A stretch of 64,000 nt of DNA from Bacillota bacterium (lineage in GTDB: Bacteria > Bacillota > Clostridia > Christensenellales > UMGS416). Positions 35,343 to 44,067 of the stretch are shown piece by piece. The DNA lies in contig JAEYRH010000014.1 in assembly GCA_023435705.1 (NCBI GenBank), forward strand, positions 79,758 through 143,757. Direction: 5' to 3'. The notes beneath the pieces are model-generated. The model was not told the DNA's origin. It saw only the letters and a program-made list of their open reading frames with translations, and ran no database searches. The translations under genes and the position numbers were made by a program. The first letter of the stretch is position 1; every line of letters begins with the position of its first letter.

Positions 35343-36490
35343 GGAAAGAGATGCTGGACAATCAGGCGCTGGCCGCACACGGCCTGTTCTTTGATGATGT
35401 GCACCGCAACCTGGTGCTGGCTGTGGATAGCGAGGGGCGGCCAGCTGGTAAATACGTTGTGATCCCTGAGGCCTGTAAGGTGCATGAAAACGGCGATGTG
35501 ACATTCTCCTTTTTTGCGCCGAACGCAAGCTCGGTGCAGGTGGCTGGATTGGGCGGCGGGTTCTCCGACGAGCGGCGTGACCTGGAGAAGGGGGAGGACG
35601 GCTGGTGGCGCGGCACTGTGTCCGGCATCGACTCGGGCCTCCATTACCACAACTATTTTGTGGACGGCACGCGGGCGCTGAACCCCTATGCACCTTATAG
35701 CTATGGTTGCAGCCGGGTGATCAATTTCTTTGAGCTGCCCGACAAGTATTCCAATTTCTACCTGATGCGTGACGTGCCCCATGGCACCGTGCGGATGGAC
35801 TACTTTAAGTCTGAAGTGACCAAAAAGGTGCGCAATTGCTGGGTTTATACGCCGCCGGGCTATGAGACGGCGAAGGACAAACGCTACCCGGTGCTCTACT
35901 TGCAGCATGGCGGCGGCGAGTCTGAGACGGGCTGGATCTGGCAGGGCAAGATCAACCACATCGCTGACAACATGATTGCCGACGGAGCCTGTGAGGAGCT
36001 CATCATTGTGATGAACTGCGGCAACGCCTTGCCGTGGGATGAAAGCCCCGTGGACAACCCAATGCTGGGCGTGGCCGACGATGTGATCGCGCAGGACAGC
36101 GTGCCCTTCATCGACGGGAAGTACCGCACGATCGCCGATCGGCATCACCGGGCGATCGCAGGCCTATCGATGGGCGGGGGCCAGGCGCAGATGGCATCGT
36201 TCAAGTATCCGGAGATATTTGCCAACTCCGGCATTTTCAGCGCGCCTCTGGACACCCGAAGCGGTTACATGCAGAAATATATCGCTGGCCCGGACATTGT
36301 GAGCCCCGAATTTGACCTGCTCTTTGTGAGCTGGGGCGAATATGAGAATGTAGCGGACTACAACCGATCCATCCTGCAGGAGTGGCGCGATCTTGGCATC
36401 GCCAGCGTGATCTATACCACGCCGGGCTACCATGACTGGCCGGTGTGGCGCTGGTGCGCCCGCGAGTTCATCGCGCGGCTGTGGCGATGA
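35336..36490 (+). CDS. Two-domain esterase (CBM48-like plus PF00756), paralogue B
   Basis: 384 residues, cytoplasmic. The N-terminal sandwich (VTFSFFAPNASSVQVAG ... HYHNYFVDG) is followed by an esterase domain with LQHGGGESETGWIW, nucleophile Ser in GLSMGGGQAQ, and His in GYHDWPVWRWCAREF. All paralogues begin with a conserved (R)KEML/IxxNQAL motif, so the extreme N-terminus is under selection. It overlaps paralogue A by 7 nt with GGGAGGG upstream of the ATG, indicating coupled translation. Confidence 0.85.
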   Translation: MLRKEMLDNQALAAHGLFFDDVHRNLVLAVDSEGRPAGKYVVIPEACKVHENGDVTFSFFAPNASSVQVAGLGGGFSDERRDLEKGEDGWWRGTVSGIDSGLHYHNYFVDGTRALNPYAPYSYGCSRVINFFELPDKYSNFYLMRDVPHGTVRMDYFKSEVTKKVRNCWVYTPPGYETAKDKRYPVLYLQHGGGESETGWIWQGKINHIADNMIADGACEELIIVMNCGNALPWDESPVDNPMLGVADDVIAQDSVPFIDGKYRTIADRHHRAIAGLSMGGGQAQMASFKYPEIFANSGIFSAPLDTRSGYMQKYIAGPDIVSPEFDLLFVSWGEYENVADYNRSILQEWRDLGIASVIYTTPGYHDWPVWRWCAREFIARLWR

Positions 36491-36521
36491 TGGAACCCAC
36501 ACGAGGAAAGGCGGAGGCAGA

Positions 36522-37709
36522 ATGAGAAAAGAAATCCGTGAAAACCAGGCGCTCAACTCCCACATGTTGTTCTATGACCCGGTGAACAAGAAGGTCGCGC
36601 CGATGCCGCCGTTTCCGACAGACGGCAAGCTCCCGCGCCTCCCGCCGGCTCCCAACACTCCTTATCGTGACATGCCAGGTGTGCGCACAATGGATGATGG
36701 CAGGGTGGAGGTCACCCTTTATGCGCCAGATGCCCACAGTGTGAGGATTGCCGGCCATGGCGGCTCCATGCCAAACTCCTATGATATGGAGCGGATTGAG
36801 GGCGGCTACTGGAAGGTTGTCATTGATGACCTGGGACCCGGCTTCCATTACCACGACTATTATGTGGACGGCGTCAAGACGTTCAACCCCACGATCCCCT
36901 TTGGATTTGGCAGCCATGCAGTGGTGAACTATCTGGAGGTGCCGGACCCCAACGAGGATTTCTATCTGCTCAAGGATGTGCCACATGGCACATTGCATAT
37001 GGAGCTGTTGAAATCGGAGCTGTGTGGCCGCTATCGCAATGCCTGGATCTATACTCCGCCGGGTTATGAAACAAGCGGCAAGCGCTACCCGGTGCTCTAT
37101 ATCCAGCATGGCGGCGGAGAAAACGAGATGGGGTGGATCTGGCAGGGCAAGATCAACTACATTGCCGACAATCTGCTGGATGCCGGAGAGATCGAGGAGA
37201 TGCTCATCGTGTGCTGCGCCGGCTATGCGCCGAAGCAGCTGGAGGATGGCACGTTTGTCACCGTGGATTACTCCGATGTGATGGTCGGTGAAATCGTGCC
37301 CTTCATCGATGGCAAATATCGCACCATTGCCGACCGAGAACACCGCGCCATCGCCGGGCTTTCGATGGGCGGCGGCCAGGCAAGAGCCTTGGCGCACCGG
37401 CACCCGGAGGTGTTCGCGAGCCTTGGGCAGTTCTCCAGCGGCGGCGGCTTCATCGTGAAGGGCGACCCTGCCGACGGCCAATACGATTACTCGGAGCTGT
37501 TTGCCACACCGGAGCACTACAACAGCATCATGAAGCTCACGTTCATCTCCTGCGGCACTGAAGACCCGCGCCACAAGTACACAAGCGTTCAAGTGCAGGA
37601 GTTGGCTGATAAGGGCTATCATGTGAGCTATAACCCCTACCCAGGCCACCACGAGTGGGATGTGTGGCGCTTCTCCGCCCGCGATTTTATGAAGGTATTG
37701 TTCCGGTAA
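36522..37709 (+). CDS. Two-domain esterase (CBM48-like plus PF00756), paralogue C
   Basis: 395 residues, cytoplasmic. It starts with MRKEIRENQALNSHMLF, matching the other two copies; GCGGAGG upstream decides ATG 36522, and the 30 codons open before it are rejected. The sandwich domain is VEVTLYAPDAHSVRIAG ... HYHDYYVDG. The esterase has IQHGGGENEMGWIW, Ser in GLSMGGGQAR, and His in GHHEWDVWRFSARDF. It is the last esterase, 104 nt before the arabinofuranosidase gene. Differences between copies suggest distinct acyl groups or positions. Confidence 0.85.
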   Translation: MRKEIRENQALNSHMLFYDPVNKKVAPMPPFPTDGKLPRLPPAPNTPYRDMPGVRTMDDGRVEVTLYAPDAHSVRIAGHGGSMPNSYDMERIEGGYWKVVIDDLGPGFHYHDYYVDGVKTFNPTIPFGFGSHAVVNYLEVPDPNEDFYLLKDVPHGTLHMELLKSELCGRYRNAWIYTPPGYETSGKRYPVLYIQHGGGENEMGWIWQGKINYIADNLLDAGEIEEMLIVCCAGYAPKQLEDGTFVTVDYSDVMVGEIVPFIDGKYRTIADREHRAIAGLSMGGGQARALAHRHPEVFASLGQFSSGGGFIVKGDPADGQYDYSELFATPEHYNSIMKLTFISCGTEDPRHKYTSVQVQELADKGYHVSYNPYPGHHEWDVWRFSARDFMKVLFR

Positions 37710-37813
37710 ATGTGCTATGATGGTGAAGGTTCACTTTGCTTAATGCGCATTGTTTTTTGGGAATCGGGCGGCATGCATCAGCCGCCGATATAATTACATC
37801 ATGGAGGAAGAGT

Positions 37814-39421
37814 ATGGGCAAAAAAGCAACGGTCACGCTCCATCCCGCTTTTAAAATCGGTGACATTTCGCCCCGTTTGTACGGCGCGTTTCTGGAACCG
37901 ATCGGGTCCATGGTCAACGGCAGCATGTATAACCCCAAGCACCCCACCGCCGACGACAAGGGCTTCCGGCGCGACTACATCGACGCGCTGAAGGGCACGG
38001 GCCTTCCGGCGGTGCGCCTGCCCGGTGGCAACTTTGTGTCCGGTTGGGACTGGAAGGACTCCATCGGGCCCATGGATAAGCGCAAGACCAACCTGGATCT
38101 GGCGTGGTTCCAATACATCCCCAACGACGTGGGCCATGATGAGTATCTGCAATGGGCCGAGCGCGTGGGTTTCGAGCCCATGTACACGGTCAATCTGGGC
38201 ACCGGCACCATCAACGACGCGATCAGCATTGTGGAATACACCAACCACAAGGGCGGCACTCACTGGTCCAACCTTCGCCGCGAATATGGCCATGAGGATC
38301 CCTATGGCGTGAAGATCTGGTATCTGGGCAATGAGATGGACGGCCCCTGGCAGATCGCCTCCTGGGAGAAAAACCCCAAGGGTTATGGCGTGCTGGCCCA
38401 TGAGGCTTCCAAGGCGATGAAATGGGTTGATCCCAAGATCGAGACCGTGGCTTGCGTATCCTCCTCGCCGTTCTTGCACACCTATCCCCAGTGGGATCTG
38501 GAAGTGCTGCAGGAGTGCTACGAGACGGTGGACTACATTTCGCTGCACCATTACCACACCGCGCCCTCCGGCGACCTGGGCGCGCTGCTGGGTGGCTCGG
38601 CGATGTTTGAGGACTATATCCGCACCGAGATCGCACTCTGCGACTTTGTGCAAACCAAACTGCGCGCGCCCAAGCAGATGATGCTTTCCTTTGACGAATA
38701 CGGCAGCATGGCGCGGCCTGCCAAGGGCATCAGTTATGGCAAGGGCGGCAACCTGAACTTCTCCAGTTTCAACCTCTTCAAGCCTGACGCCACCTACGTG
38801 CTCCACGACCCGGACGATTGGTCCAAGCGCAGGATGTTCCCCAGAGGCGGCGAGATCATCAGCGCTGTCGCGCAGGCTTCCACGATCCTCACACTGCTGC
38901 GTTATGCCGACAGGGTCAAGATCGGCTGCATGACCGGCGGGCTGGGTGCGCTGGCTGCGACCGACCGCGACCATGTGTGGCGCTCCGCTGCCTATTATCC
39001 CTACAGCCAGTTGATCCAGTATGGGCGCGGCGTATCAATGCGCACCTCGGTGGATTGCGATACCTATGACATCCCTGGTTATGCCGTGGACGATTTCCAC
39101 CAGTATGACACCCATGAGGGCGTGCCCTACATCGAGTCCGCTGCGGCCTATGATGAAGCCAACGGCGATCTTAACGTGTTTGTGATCAACCGCAACTGGG
39201 AGCAGGACACGTCGCTCGATCTGGATGTGAGCGGTTTTACCGGGTATGGCTTTGTGGAGCAGATTGAGCTTTTCTCCAACGATCTGGAAGCAGGCAACTC
39301 CTACGAAAACCCTGACGCCATCAAGCCCGTCATCTCTGCCGCAGCCAAGTTTGAAAACGGCAAGGTGTCCACGGTGGCCAAGAAGCTTTCGTGGAATGTG
39401 TTCCGGTTCAAGAAACTGTAA
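37814..39421 (+). CDS. abfA: GH51 alpha-L-arabinofuranosidase, cytoplasmic
   Basis: 535 residues, the usual size for intracellular GH51. It releases arabinose from arabinoxylan or arabinan oligosaccharides with retention. YLGNEMDGPWQ carries the acid/base Glu174, LSFDEYG the nucleophile Glu295, and RLPGGNFVSGWDW the substrate-binding strand. A C-terminal beta-sandwich follows barrel residue ~370. ATG 37814 has GGAGGAAG upstream. Just before it lie a GGGCGGC/GCCGCC hairpin (37766-37786) and a TATAAT at 37789-37794, so it may be separately transcribed as well as read from the esterase operon. A strong terminator follows. Confidence 0.92.
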   Translation: MGKKATVTLHPAFKIGDISPRLYGAFLEPIGSMVNGSMYNPKHPTADDKGFRRDYIDALKGTGLPAVRLPGGNFVSGWDWKDSIGPMDKRKTNLDLAWFQYIPNDVGHDEYLQWAERVGFEPMYTVNLGTGTINDAISIVEYTNHKGGTHWSNLRREYGHEDPYGVKIWYLGNEMDGPWQIASWEKNPKGYGVLAHEASKAMKWVDPKIETVACVSSSPFLHTYPQWDLEVLQECYETVDYISLHHYHTAPSGDLGALLGGSAMFEDYIRTEIALCDFVQTKLRAPKQMMLSFDEYGSMARPAKGISYGKGGNLNFSSFNLFKPDATYVLHDPDDWSKRRMFPRGGEIISAVAQASTILTLLRYADRVKIGCMTGGLGALAATDRDHVWRSAAYYPYSQLIQYGRGVSMRTSVDCDTYDIPGYAVDDFHQYDTHEGVPYIESAAAYDEANGDLNVFVINRNWEQDTSLDLDVSGFTGYGFVEQIELFSNDLEAGNSYENPDAIKPVISAAAKFENGKVSTVAKKLSWNVFRFKKL

Positions 39422-39444
39422 TTGATAAAAAGCCGATACAAGAG

Positions 39445-39475
39445 GAGCCGCCGGTTATCCGGCGGCTCTTGTTTG
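39445..39475 (+). terminator. Terminator of the hydrolase/esterase/GH51 block
   Basis: A 10-bp GC stem, GAGCCGCCGG / CCGGCGGCTC, with TTAT loop, then TTGTTTGTTT. Confidence 0.9.
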
Positions 39476-39558
39476 TTTGTGAAGCTCTAAATACCCACCA
39501 TTGCTTCGCTTACGAGCGATCACCTTGCCATGACTGTCAAGATATTCATGGTATTGTC

Positions 39559-39600
39559 GGGCCGGGTCGGAGCCCGGCCCCTACTGGTGGGGGGAGGGGG
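39559..39600. repeat. GC-rich palindromic dispersed-repeat-like element
   Basis: GGGCCGGG (39559-39566), TCGGAG loop, CCCGGCCC (39573-39580), followed by CTAC and a long G-rich run. Palindromes of this kind ending in CCCCTAC are common intergenic repeats in Firmicutes genomes. The copy is alone here apart from a loosely similar GGGGGTAGGGAGGG stretch at 3638-3651. Confidence 0.5.
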
Positions 39601-39606
39601 GCAAGC

Positions 39607-41076
39607 TTAATCAGGGTCTGCCTGGATCTTGAACGCATACGCAAAATCACAGGGTCTGGTGCTTTCCTGCTGCAGCCCCTCCGGAAGATCAATCACAATC
39701 CCGTTTTCATCGATGCGCCACGGCAGCGGCGAATCATACCCTAGCATCGTGATCTCAGAACCATCTTTTGGTCGCAGGGTTTTGATTTGCAGCGACTGCC
39801 CCGGCCATTGCGTGCTGATGGCGTAGGCGGTGTGCCCATCCTTTGTGCGCGTGAAGAAGAGGGTATCTCCTTCCTTATACAGCGTGCCAGGCCGGGGCCT
39901 GGTGGCATAGATCGCCTCGCCGTTCACCTTGAGCCACCGGCCCGCTTCCTCCAGGTCGCGGATGGCGTTCGGGTGCCACTGGCCGTTCGGGTCCGGGCCA
40001 ATGCCCACCATGAAGTTGCCGCCCTTGGCCACGATGTCCACCAGGTTGTGGATGATCCAGCGGCCTCCCTTGTAGAAGCTGCCGTCCGGGTCGTAGGAGA
40101 AGGACTTGCCTAATGGATATATCACCATCCAGGGCATGTCGGTGTTGGCCTTGGCACCGGGGAAAAAGCCCTCCGGCGTGTAGTAATCGCCGTAGTTGCC
40201 GACGCCCCTGGCGCGGAACATGCAGTCCGGCTGGAGCTTGCGGGCCATCTTGATTGTTTCTTTGAACTCCGGCCACACATCGGGGCCAAACCAGTTGTCC
40301 AGGCAGACCATGTCGATCTTGCCATAGTTGGTCAGGATCTCCGAAAGCTGCTGCCTGTGCCGTGCGACCATCCGCCGCTTTTCCTCTTCGGTGAGGGTGG
40401 GAGCCATCACAGGCGGTGTCGGGCCGTAGAACCGCGGGATGTCGTCCAGCTCCTGTTGCGTGATCAACTTCTCTGAGCCTGGCACGGTCAGAGGGTGGTA
40501 TCCGTAGGGCCTGAAGTCGGCGTCATACCAGTCGGGGTTGGAAAAATAGAGGTCGATGCGTATATTGTGCTGCCGTGCGGCGTCGCAGATTTCCCTCACA
40601 ATGTCTCGTCCATAGGGTGACTCCATCACGCTATAGGCGCAGTCGCAGTCCTCAATGACCGGGCCACCCTCCGCATCCCACTGCACGCGTCGCTTCACCC
40701 TGGTTTTTGTGTCAAACAGGGAGAAGCCTTCATGGTGCTTCGTGGTGAACGCCATGCACTTCATGCCCACCGATTCAAACAAGCCCATCCAGGCATCTGC
40801 GCTGAAGCCCTGTGGGTTGAATTGCTGGCTCAGATCCACATACTCCTGCCGCCTTTGGTAGTTCATCTTCAAAAATGGCCAGGATTCGCCCGGCAGGCTC
40901 CACATGGAGTAGAGGCCCCAATGGATGCGGATGCCGTACTTCATATCCTTGAATGCTTCGAAGGCCTGCTCAGAGGCGTGGGAATAGTCTTCGTCGGGAG
41001 TTTGCTCCACGTAGTCTTTCACCATTCTGTAATAAAAATCTGTCTCAGGCAAGGTGATGTTTCGTGTTTCGCTCAT
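39607..41076 (-). CDS. GH29 alpha-L-fucosidase, cytoplasmic
   Basis: 489 residues, no signal peptide. MKYGIRIHWGLYS and TKHHEGFSLFDTKT are the fucose-binding histidine motifs of GH29. IDMVCLDNWFG places the nucleophile at Asp260. GGNFMVGIGPDPNGQWHP near residue 380 is the conserved family closing motif. The acid/base is not conserved in GH29 and is not assigned. It likely removes L-fucose from plant xyloglucan or glycan oligosaccharides. ATG 41076 is chosen because AAGGAGAA precedes it; 23 codons open upstream are excluded. It lies 101 nt downstream of the dehydrogenase gene. Confidence 0.88.
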   Translation of the reverse strand: MSETRNITLPETDFYYRMVKDYVEQTPDEDYSHASEQAFEAFKDMKYGIRIHWGLYSMWSLPGESWPFLKMNYQRRQEYVDLSQQFNPQGFSADAWMGLFESVGMKCMAFTTKHHEGFSLFDTKTRVKRRVQWDAEGGPVIEDCDCAYSVMESPYGRDIVREICDAARQHNIRIDLYFSNPDWYDADFRPYGYHPLTVPGSEKLITQQELDDIPRFYGPTPPVMAPTLTEEEKRRMVARHRQQLSEILTNYGKIDMVCLDNWFGPDVWPEFKETIKMARKLQPDCMFRARGVGNYGDYYTPEGFFPGAKANTDMPWMVIYPLGKSFSYDPDGSFYKGGRWIIHNLVDIVAKGGNFMVGIGPDPNGQWHPNAIRDLEEAGRWLKVNGEAIYATRPRPGTLYKEGDTLFFTRTKDGHTAYAISTQWPGQSLQIKTLRPKDGSEITMLGYDSPLPWRIDENGIVIDLPEGLQQESTRPCDFAYAFKIQADPD

Positions 41077-41177
41077 GGGGTTCTCCTTCCAGGCAAAGGC
41101 ATGGGCCCCCTGCATTACGGCAGTCAGCCGCATCATGGGGCCCATGTATGGTTCCTCTCAGCTTGCTGCGATCGGGA

Positions 41178-42218
41178 TCAAATCTTAATGACCGCCTTGA
41201 TGATGTTGTCCTTGTCTGCAATGCTGCGGTCCATGGCGTTTTGCAGGTCGTCCAGCTCGAAGGTGTTGGACACGATGCCCTTCAGGTTGAGCCTGCCACT
41301 GGCAACGGCCTCGATCGCCATCGGGTAGATGTGGCGATAGCGGAATACCATTTGGATCGTGAGCTCCTTGTCCATCGCCATGCCCATGGGCAGCGTGAGC
41401 TCGCCGGTTTTTGAGTAGCCCACCATCACGATGGTGGCGCCCTTCTTGCACATCTGAATGGCCTGCCGGGCAGCCTTTTCGTTGCCGGAGCACTCGATAA
41501 CCAGGTCTGCACCCCGGCCGCCGGTCAGCTTCTCCAGCGCCTGCACCGCATCCTCGGCGGCGCCGTTGATCACGGCGGTCGCGCCCAGCTCTATTGCCTT
41601 TTCCAGGCGGCTGTTCACGACGTCCACCACATAAACAGTGGAGACGCCCTCTGCCTTCAGCGCCATCATGGACATGAGGCCGATGCAGCCGGCACCAAAC
41701 ACCACAGCTGTCTGTCCGGCGTGGGCACCGCCCAGGTTCGCAGCGTGGAAGCCCACAGCCAGTGGCTCAATCAGCGCGCCTTCCAACGTGCTCACATTGT
41801 CCGGCAGTTTGAAGCACAGGTCAGCTTCATGGGCCACATACTCCTGATAAACGCCACCCACCGGGGGGGTGGCAAAGAAAATCACATCGGGGCAGAGGTT
41901 GTAGCGGCCGGTGCGGCAGAATTCGCATTTGCCGCAGGTCTTGCCGGGCTCCAGCGCCACGCGGTCGCCGGGCTTCAGGTGCTTGACCTCCGAGCCCACG
42001 GACACCACCGTGCCGCCGGCCTCATGCCCAAGCACAAAGGGAGGTTCCACAATAAAGTTGCCGATCCTGCCGTGTGCGAAATAGTGCATGTCGCTGCCGC
42101 AGATGCCCACGTATTCCAGTTTGACCAGCGCCTCGTCGGGCTTGGGCGTGGGGATCTCCCGTTCCTCAAATACGATCTTCCCGATCGCCTCCATGACTGC
42201 CACTTTCATCTTTGCCAA
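41178..42218 (-). CDS. Zinc-dependent medium-chain polyol dehydrogenase (sorbitol/xylitol dehydrogenase-like)
   Basis: 346 residues. CGSDMHYFAHG and GHEAGG carry the catalytic zinc ligands, and CGKCEFCRTGRYNLC the structural zinc site. VVFGAGCIGLMSMMAL is the NAD-binding loop, followed by an acidic residue (YVVD) that favours NAD+. It oxidises polyols such as sorbitol, xylitol or L-iditol to ketoses. Translation probably starts at TTG 42218, with AAGGAG 9 nt upstream; ATG 42209 is too far from that site. It has its own promoter and may be co-transcribed with the fucosidase. Confidence 0.85.
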   Translation of the reverse strand: MAKMKVAVMEAIGKIVFEEREIPTPKPDEALVKLEYVGICGSDMHYFAHGRIGNFIVEPPFVLGHEAGGTVVSVGSEVKHLKPGDRVALEPGKTCGKCEFCRTGRYNLCPDVIFFATPPVGGVYQEYVAHEADLCFKLPDNVSTLEGALIEPLAVGFHAANLGGAHAGQTAVVFGAGCIGLMSMMALKAEGVSTVYVVDVVNSRLEKAIELGATAVINGAAEDAVQALEKLTGGRGADLVIECSGNEKAARQAIQMCKKGATIVMVGYSKTGELTLPMGMAMDKELTIQMVFRYRHIYPMAIEAVASGRLNLKGIVSNTFELDDLQNAMDRSIADKDNIIKAVIKI

Positions 42219-42243
42219 ATGCCATCACTCCTTCCAGTTGATT

Positions 42244-42272
42244 ACTATATACACTTCTGATGAGGAGTTCAA
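42244..42272 (-). promoter_or_regulatory. Promoter of the polyol dehydrogenase gene
   Basis: Minus strand: TTGAAC (42272-42267), a 17-nt spacer and TATAGT (42249-42244). It is divergent from the yggS promoter. Confidence 0.65.
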
Positions 42273-42300
42273 GTGTGATTGTCATGTTTAGGGCTCTTGT

Positions 42301-42329
42301 TTGCCACTGGCGGAGCATTGTGCTATCAT
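42301..42329 (+). promoter_or_regulatory. Promoter of the yggS gene
   Basis: TTGCCA (42301-42306), a 17-nt spacer and TATCAT (42324-42329), about 30 nt before the start codon. Confidence 0.6.
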
Positions 42330-42357
42330 ATCGCCAAACGAAGCGCGGGGTGTGAGT

Positions 42358-43071
42358 ATGGACAATTCTGAGATGATCCGGCGCAATGTGGATGCTGTGA
42401 TGGAGCGGATCGAAAAGGCAGCGCAACGGAGCGGCAGGCCGGCTGATGCCATCACCTTGATTGCCGTGAGTAAGACTGTTGATGCCGCGATGGTCAGCCT
42501 TGCCTACGAGGCCGGCGTGCGGCACTTTGGTGAGAACCGCGCCCAGGAGCTTGCGCTGAAGCGGTACCAGCTGGATCTGGATTGCACCTGGCACTTTATC
42601 GGCCACCTGCAGAGCAACAAGGCCCGTGACGCGCTGGCAAACTCCCACCTGATCCACTCGGTGGACAGTGTTGCGCTGGCCAAAGAAATTGACCGGCGTG
42701 CCTCAGCAGCCGGGGTGAAAGCCCGCATCCTCGCGCAGGTGAACATCTCCAATGAGGAGTCCAAATCCGGCATTAACGTGGCGGACACAGAGCAATTTGT
42801 GGTGGAGCTTTCCGCATTTCCAAACCTGGAGATTCAGGGCTTGATGACTATAGCTGCTCCCACAGCAGATCCGGAAGAGGTGCGGCCCCAGTTTCTCACG
42901 ATGAAACAAGCGTTTGACCGTATAGCCGGCATTAACCATCACCACAATGTGCGTATGGAGCACCTTTCGATGGGGATGAGCCATGACTTTGAGGTTGCCA
43001 TTGAAGAAGGCGCCACAATGGTGCGTGTGGGCACGGCGATTTTCGGCGCCCGGCCACCAATGCGTGGATAA
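42358..43071 (+). CDS. yggS: YggS/ProSC-family PLP homeostasis protein
   Basis: A 237-residue single-domain fold-type III PLP protein. ITLIAVSKT carries the PLP-binding Lys39. HFGENRAQEL and WHFIGHLQSNK are family signatures, and the C-terminal VRVGTAIFG closes the phosphate site. It buffers free PLP and affects amino acid and keto-acid pools; it is not a known catalyst. In many Firmicutes it precedes division genes such as sepF and divIVA; here it does not. The ATG at 42358 has only a weak GGGGTG upstream, and GTG 42352 is an alternative. Confidence 0.9.
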   Translation: MDNSEMIRRNVDAVMERIEKAAQRSGRPADAITLIAVSKTVDAAMVSLAYEAGVRHFGENRAQELALKRYQLDLDCTWHFIGHLQSNKARDALANSHLIHSVDSVALAKEIDRRASAAGVKARILAQVNISNEESKSGINVADTEQFVVELSAFPNLEIQGLMTIAAPTADPEEVRPQFLTMKQAFDRIAGINHHHNVRMEHLSMGMSHDFEVAIEEGATMVRVGTAIFGARPPMRG

Positions 43072-43128
43072 GTGAATCCTGTTCTGTTGAAACTGAAACA
43101 AAGCTAATCATGCTGTATAAAAAAAGGA

Positions 43129-43148
43129 GCCCGGTTTTTAGGCCGGGC
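43129..43148 (+). other. Hairpin ahead of the small Cys-rich ORF
   Basis: GCCCGG / CCGGGC stem with an 8-nt loop. It is followed not by a T-run but by AAGGAGG and a start codon, so it looks like a leader element. It could also be the end of the yggS transcript. Confidence 0.4.
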
Positions 43149-43167
43149 AGGAGTAAGGAGGATTGTA

Positions 43168-43245
43168 ATGAAAAAGCACTGCTGCCGTCTCAATGATGGC
43201 CTCATCTCTGACTGCGACTACAGTATAATCAATACTTGTGAATAA
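43168..43245 (+). CDS. Possible 25-residue Cys-rich peptide
   Basis: ATG 43168 follows a strong TAAGGAGG (43154-43161) at ideal spacing. The peptide begins MKKHCCRLNDG and ends NTCE, with Cys at 5, 6, 16 and 24. It is too short for homology judgement and is not a recognised family. The strong ribosome site in an otherwise gene-free gap (43072-43569) is the only evidence of expression. It could be a leader peptide, a small metal-binding or signalling peptide, or the remnant of a longer gene. Confidence 0.4.
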   Translation: MKKHCCRLNDGLISDCDYSIINTCE

Positions 43246-43461
43246 TTTATGAATGCACTGTTAACATACTGTTAGAGTTTATTTACAGAGTTTCAAGACA
43301 AAATATGCAACGAAGGATTTTTCATTTTTTCATGTCGCGATCACATGTTATACGCAAATATGCAGCACGATGAATCTGAACCCTGAATGATTTTAAAGTA
43401 TCCAAAAAACTGCTGGTTGTCAAGAAAAAAGTGTGAATTGTGCAAATGGAGGAGGCCGGCA

Positions 43462-43518
43462 ATGGCCGTCATCGCCAAATGCTGCTGTAGAAGTATTATC
43501 AGGCGTTGGTTGTTTTGA
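43462..43518 (+). CDS. Possible 18-residue Cys-rich peptide or leader
   Basis: ATG 43462 is preceded by GGAGGAGG (43448-43455). The peptide, MAVIAKCCCRSIIRRWLF, has three consecutive Cys and a basic, aromatic tail. Like the ORF at 43168 it has a K-x-C-C-R-like core. It ends 51 nt before the GyrI-like gene. The AT-rich stretch between the two small ORFs (43246-43445) shows nothing else I can name. Confidence 0.3.
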   Translation: MAVIAKCCCRSIIRRWLF

Positions 43519-43569
43519 TGCTGCTTGGGAGCTGGGTTATACTTGGTTCTGAAAGCAGGAGGTGCAAAA

Positions 43570-44058
43570 ATGATCGAGATCAGAATTGAGGACAGGCCTT
43601 CCTTTGCCGTGCTTGGCAAGAAGGCCTGGATTGGCGGCGAAGGGAACGAGCAGTTCGGCCAATTTTGGGCACAGTGCAACAGTGACGGCACGATGGAACT
43701 TCTTCGGAAGGTTGGCATCCAGCCTGGCCCATGCACCGGCGGCATGGCTTTGGGAGTATCCCGCGTGGAGGATGATCCGGAAAACCGCGAATTTTGGTTC
43801 ATGGTGGCTATGGAAAGCGAAAAGGATGCTTCAAACGGGTTGGAGGCCTACACCGTGCCGGCATGCCGTTGGGCTGTTTTCAAAACGCGTGGTGCAATGC
43901 CGCTGGCGCTGGTGGAGGCTGAGATGCATGCCTTTGGCATCTGGCTGCCGGCATCAGGATACCGTCATGCAGCGGCGCCGGAGATGGAAGTTTATCCGCC
44001 GGATGATCCGGGGGAGGAGATGCTGGTGGAGTTCTGGTTGCCCCTTGAGTTAGCATAA
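43570..44058 (+). CDS. GyrI-like/AraC effector-binding domain protein
   Basis: A 162-residue stand-alone SOUL-like ligand-binding domain of the GyrI/BmrR effector-binding family (PF06445/PF14526). FAVLGKKAWIGG at the start, YTVPACRWAVFKTRGAMP near residue 97, and the closing EMLVEFWLPLE match the fold. Such proteins bind hydrophobic small molecules, and some hydrolyse cyclopropanoids. No DNA-binding domain is present, so it is not itself a transcription factor. AGGAGGTG precedes ATG 43570; 15 codons open upstream are excluded. Confidence 0.8.
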   Translation: MIEIRIEDRPSFAVLGKKAWIGGEGNEQFGQFWAQCNSDGTMELLRKVGIQPGPCTGGMALGVSRVEDDPENREFWFMVAMESEKDASNGLEAYTVPACRWAVFKTRGAMPLALVEAEMHAFGIWLPASGYRHAAAPEMEVYPPDDPGEEMLVEFWLPLELA

Positions 44059-44067
44059 ATTTCTGTA

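Noticed and set aside
43168..43245. SCIFF/ranthipeptide precursor
   Set aside because: Too short, Cys spacing is wrong, and no radical SAM maturase is adjacent; the activase at 22.7 kb belongs to the glycyl radical enzyme.
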